Positions 61,666 to 64,000 of a stretch of DNA of 64,000 bases are shown here, one piece after another. Location: contig JANJTC010000001.1 of assembly GCA_024711325.1 (NCBI GenBank), forward strand, positions 124,001 to 188,000, given 5' to 3'. Within the stretch, counting starts at the first letter, position 1. The number at the start of each line of letters is the position of its first letter. The translations under genes were made by a program, and so were the position numbers. The stretch comes from Bacteriovoracaceae bacterium. Lineage in GTDB: Bacteria > Bdellovibrionota > Bacteriovoracia > Bacteriovoracales > Bacteriovoracaceae. A model generated the notes under the pieces. The model saw nothing but the letters and a program-made list of their open reading frames with translations. It was not told the DNA's origin and did no database searches.

Positions 61666-62724
61666 TCAGACCAGCAAAGTGGCCTTTCCTCCTGTTTCTT
61701 TTTCATATGCAGTTATCATTTCCTCGGCAACGGCCTGTTTTAAATTTTTCTTAGTAATTGCCACAATCGATCCTCCAAAACCTCCACCAGTTAGTCTTGC
61801 GCCATATACATTTTTATTCTTTTGGGCCAGATCAACTAATAGATCAATTTCTGGAATAGAAACTTGATAATCATCCCGCATAGATTCATGAGACTCGTAA
61901 AAGAGACGACCAAGTGCCTCAATGTCTTTCTCTTTTAATGCCTTCACGACCTTGATAACTCTCTGGTCTTCGGTTACAACATGTTTTGCCCTTTTCATGA
62001 GGAGAGGAGGAAGTTGTCTTCGTTCTAGTTCAGTTGGAGTGATGTCTATAAGTTGATTTATACCTAATAATTGACAGGCCTCCTCGCACTGGGCCCTTCG
62101 TTCATTATAGCCTCCATCAGTTGCTGAAAGGCGATGAGACAGACCGGAATTAATGACCATAAGATCCATCATGTCCAATGGCAGACGAATTCTTTCAAAG
62201 CTCAAATGTAGGGTATCCAGAAACAAAGCTTCTCCTTCATGGGCGAGACTTGTGGCCATTTGATCCATAATTCCCACTCTTGCTCCCACAAAATCATTTT
62301 CAATCCTCTGACCTGTCTTTGCCATGTCTACTTCACTCATTGAGAAATTGAAGGCCATTTTTAAGGCCTTCAAAAAACTCATCTCTAGTGCCGCGCTAGA
62401 GGAGAGTCCACTGCCTTCCGGAATGGTTGATTCAATATGGGCAGAAAAACCAGAGATTGAAACGCCCGGCATTTCTGCCAGAAATTTTGTGGCCCCTTGC
62501 AAATAATCAATCCATGTGTCGGTAGGGGATTCTTTACCTAGCTCATAACTTGCTTGTCTATCATGAGAGCTACTGATGCTTACAATATTTGTCGAATTCT
62601 TTTGAAGAGTGACCTCTGTATATTGAGGAATGGCAGTAGGAAGAACATGACCTCCATTGTAGTCAGTATGTTCCCCTATGAGATTGACTCTTCCGTGGGC
62701 AATGCCTTTAATGAGCTCACTCAT
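61666..62724 (-). CDS. galK: Galactokinase
   Basis: A 352-residue GHMP kinase. The galactokinase signature GRVNLIGEHTDYNGG, the ATP-binding PEGSGLSSSAAL, the catalytic Asp in VGIMDQMATS and the C-terminal GARLTGGGFGGSIVA are all present. It phosphorylates alpha-D-galactose to galactose-1-phosphate. The start overlaps the end of galT by 8 bases. Confidence 0.96.
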   Translation of the reverse strand: MSELIKGIAHGRVNLIGEHTDYNGGHVLPTAIPQYTEVTLQKNSTNIVSISSSHDRQASYELGKESPTDTWIDYLQGATKFLAEMPGVSISGFSAHIESTIPEGSGLSSSAALEMSFLKALKMAFNFSMSEVDMAKTGQRIENDFVGARVGIMDQMATSLAHEGEALFLDTLHLSFERIRLPLDMMDLMVINSGLSHRLSATDGGYNERRAQCEEACQLLGINQLIDITPTELERRQLPPLLMKRAKHVVTEDQRVIKVVKALKEKDIEALGRLFYESHESMRDDYQVSIPEIDLLVDLAQKNKNVYGARLTGGGFGGSIVAITKKNLKQAVAEEMITAYEKETGGKATLLV

Positions 62725-63805
62725 CTACAACCTCCACTTCCACCTCTCTAATCTCTTTGGCCTTCTCTTCCGGGAGGGAATCATTCACAAAAACCCCGGC
62801 ACCTAGTTCAGTGCCGGCCAGAAATTTCAAGCGGTCTTTAGACCTATATGGAGGTGTTATTTGAAAGAATAAATGGGCATAGGGATGCTCGCCTTTAACA
62901 GGTGCCTGGTACAGATTCATTAAATAGGGGAAGGGTCGATTCCATAAATGATCAAACTTCAAGATCAGGGCCTTCAATACGGCACTTAAATCAAAGAGTT
63001 CTTCTGCAGTTAAGTCATAGAGAAACTGAACTTTTCGTTTAGGCATGATCCATGTTTCATACGGGTATCTGGCAAACACTGGTATAAACGATATGGTGCT
63101 TTCTGTTTCTATCAGTATCCTGCGGCCATCTGATTTTTCATCCAGAATTATTTGTTCCATCAGGCCGGAAGCTGTTTCCTTCCAGTAGCGCTTCATTGAC
63201 TCCATAAACTGAGAGGGAACAGGAGGTATGAAAGAATAAGAATAAATTTGTCCATGGGGATGGTGGAGAGTTACCCCCATTTCCACTCCTCTGTTTTCAA
63301 AAGGCATTACATATTGGATATGATCATTCTTCCCAATTTCACGTGTCCTTTCTCCTAAAACCTCCAGTATTAACTGGATCCTTTTAATGGGTAATTGCCC
63401 TAAAGAGGTGTCTGGATCATGAGTAAAAACAATGACCTCACAAATGCCTTTTGAAGGCTGAGTGTTCACTTTTAGTTCCGGTGCTTCCTCAGTTTCTAAG
63501 TTCATGGCAGGGAAAAGATTTTCGAAAACGGCCACTTCATAATTTCCCAAAGGCATTTCAGTTGGAAAATCTTTATTTCTGGATAGTGACAAAGGAGAAT
63601 AATCCTTAGGAGGAAGAAAGGTTCGATTTTGGCGATGACTGGCGTAGATGACCCATTCACGTCTTAAAGGATGCCAGCGTTGATGGGGGCGTGGTTTTAT
63701 GCCTTCATTCACTGGATTGGTGGGCACAATCCCTTCATCGATTGGGGTCCTTGAGTAGAGATATAAGTTCCGGCCATCAGGCTTTTTAAGGGCTCTCTTA
63801 TACAT
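62717..63805 (-). CDS. galT: Galactose-1-phosphate uridylyltransferase
   Basis: About 362 residues from ATG 63805, where the family-typical opening MYKRALKKPDGRNLYLYSR begins. A TTG at 63841, preceded by GGAGG, is an alternative adding 12 residues. GalT landmarks are RWHPLRREWVIYASHRQNRT, GNYEVAVFENLFPA, the catalytic HHPHGQIYSY with the nucleophilic His, and GEHPYAHLFFQI. It exchanges UMP between UDP-glucose and galactose-1-phosphate. It is the first gene of galT-galK-galM; no galE is seen in the window. Confidence 0.94.
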   Translation of the reverse strand: MYKRALKKPDGRNLYLYSRTPIDEGIVPTNPVNEGIKPRPHQRWHPLRREWVIYASHRQNRTFLPPKDYSPLSLSRNKDFPTEMPLGNYEVAVFENLFPAMNLETEEAPELKVNTQPSKGICEVIVFTHDPDTSLGQLPIKRIQLILEVLGERTREIGKNDHIQYVMPFENRGVEMGVTLHHPHGQIYSYSFIPPVPSQFMESMKRYWKETASGLMEQIILDEKSDGRRILIETESTISFIPVFARYPYETWIMPKRKVQFLYDLTAEELFDLSAVLKALILKFDHLWNRPFPYLMNLYQAPVKGEHPYAHLFFQITPPYRSKDRLKFLAGTELGAGVFVNDSLPEEKAKEIREVEVEVVDE

Positions 63806-63857
63806 CCTTTCATTTATAGGGGAGGGCCTTCGGGACGCCAATGGCCTCCGGGTCGAG

Positions 63858-63909
63858 GTTATAACCCATTGTTTCTAATGCAATTAGTCCCGATGTCTAA
63901 ATCTTAGAC
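63858..63909 (-). promoter_or_regulatory. Probable gal operon control region
   Basis: TATAAC (minus strand, 63858-63863) is a -10 candidate about 50 nt before galT. Upstream lies a 15-bp palindrome GTCTAA-ATC-TTAGAC (63895-63909), a possible operator. No clear -35 is visible. Confidence 0.35.
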
Positions 63910-63978
63910 GCTCACCATTTTTTACAGTGAAGAGATTCTCTTTTCCTAAAAATTAAACAGTTAAGCTAAGATAATTAA

Positions 63979-64000
63979 ATGAATAACTTATTTTCTCTCC
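63979..64000 (+). CDS. Possible start of a gene running off the right edge
   Basis: An ATG at 63979 opens MNNLFSL and continues to the edge. It would be divergent from galT, and a GATAAT-like box precedes it by 3 nt. Too little is visible to judge. Confidence 0.25.

Overview
The window is AT-rich and has compact genes, short convergent overlaps and many ATGA-coupled starts. An unusually large share of the genes carry signal peptides or lipoboxes. The content points to a predatory bacterium of the Bdellovibrionota, most likely a Bacteriovorax/Peredibacter relative. Reasons are a secreted phage-tail-fibre-like protein ending in an S74 endosialidase chaperone (like the mosaic adhesive trimer fibres known from Bdellovibrio), a five-module GGGWT/fibrinogen-related lectin, a TIGR02147-type regulator flanked by paired lipoproteins, and many secreted hydrolases. 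This placement is inferred from gene content; there is no rRNA or other decisive marker here.

Layout. 0-7 kb: an edge-truncated Ntn amidase with an App1-type phosphatidate phosphatase, acylphosphatase, an operon ending in a coiled-coil/Hsp20 fusion, and N-formylglutamate amidohydrolase. 7-14 kb: inosine/guanosine kinase with a coupled nuclease-like gene, a degenerate ABC-ATPase-like gene, and two MnmA-family genes separated by an M28-fold protein that has lost most metal ligands. 14-17 kb: tRNA-Leu(GAG) and a lipoprotein-regulator-lipoprotein cassette. 17-25 kb: ribosomal L16 hydroxylase, a DMT exporter divergent from a MocR regulator, a pilin-like protein, and alanine racemase with a histone-deacetylase-like enzyme. 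25-36 kb: tRNA-Leu(CAG), two different fatty-acid desaturases, TetR and HxlR regulators, a quinone-oxidoreductase-like MDR protein, a carboxylesterase and a YiiX-like papain-fold protein. 37.5-45.3 kb: the fibre and lectin pair, about 7.6 kb and translationally coupled. 45-60 kb: an RRM protein, a DUF4382 lipoprotein, a PHB-depolymerase-like esterase, a CAP-domain lipoprotein, prolyl aminopeptidase, a DUF885 protein, an S28 peptidase, a phospholipase D-like protein, NudK and a TonB-like protein. 60.6-63.8 kb: a galT-galK-galM Leloir operon.

Taken together, the fibre and lectin look like a surface recognition module, and the many exported esterases and peptidases fit digestion of prey polymers. 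The gal operon, Gsk and NudK would handle salvaged sugars, nucleosides and sugar nucleotides. The desaturases with local regulators suggest control of membrane fluidity.

A recurring regulatory feature is a sigma70-like promoter whose -10 box lies only 5-8 nt from an ATG that lacks a Shine-Dalgarno sequence (tetR, mnmA, nudK, the pilin-like gene and others). This predicts several leaderless mRNAs. I see no CRISPR array, insertion sequence, integrase, rRNA or prophage structural cluster.
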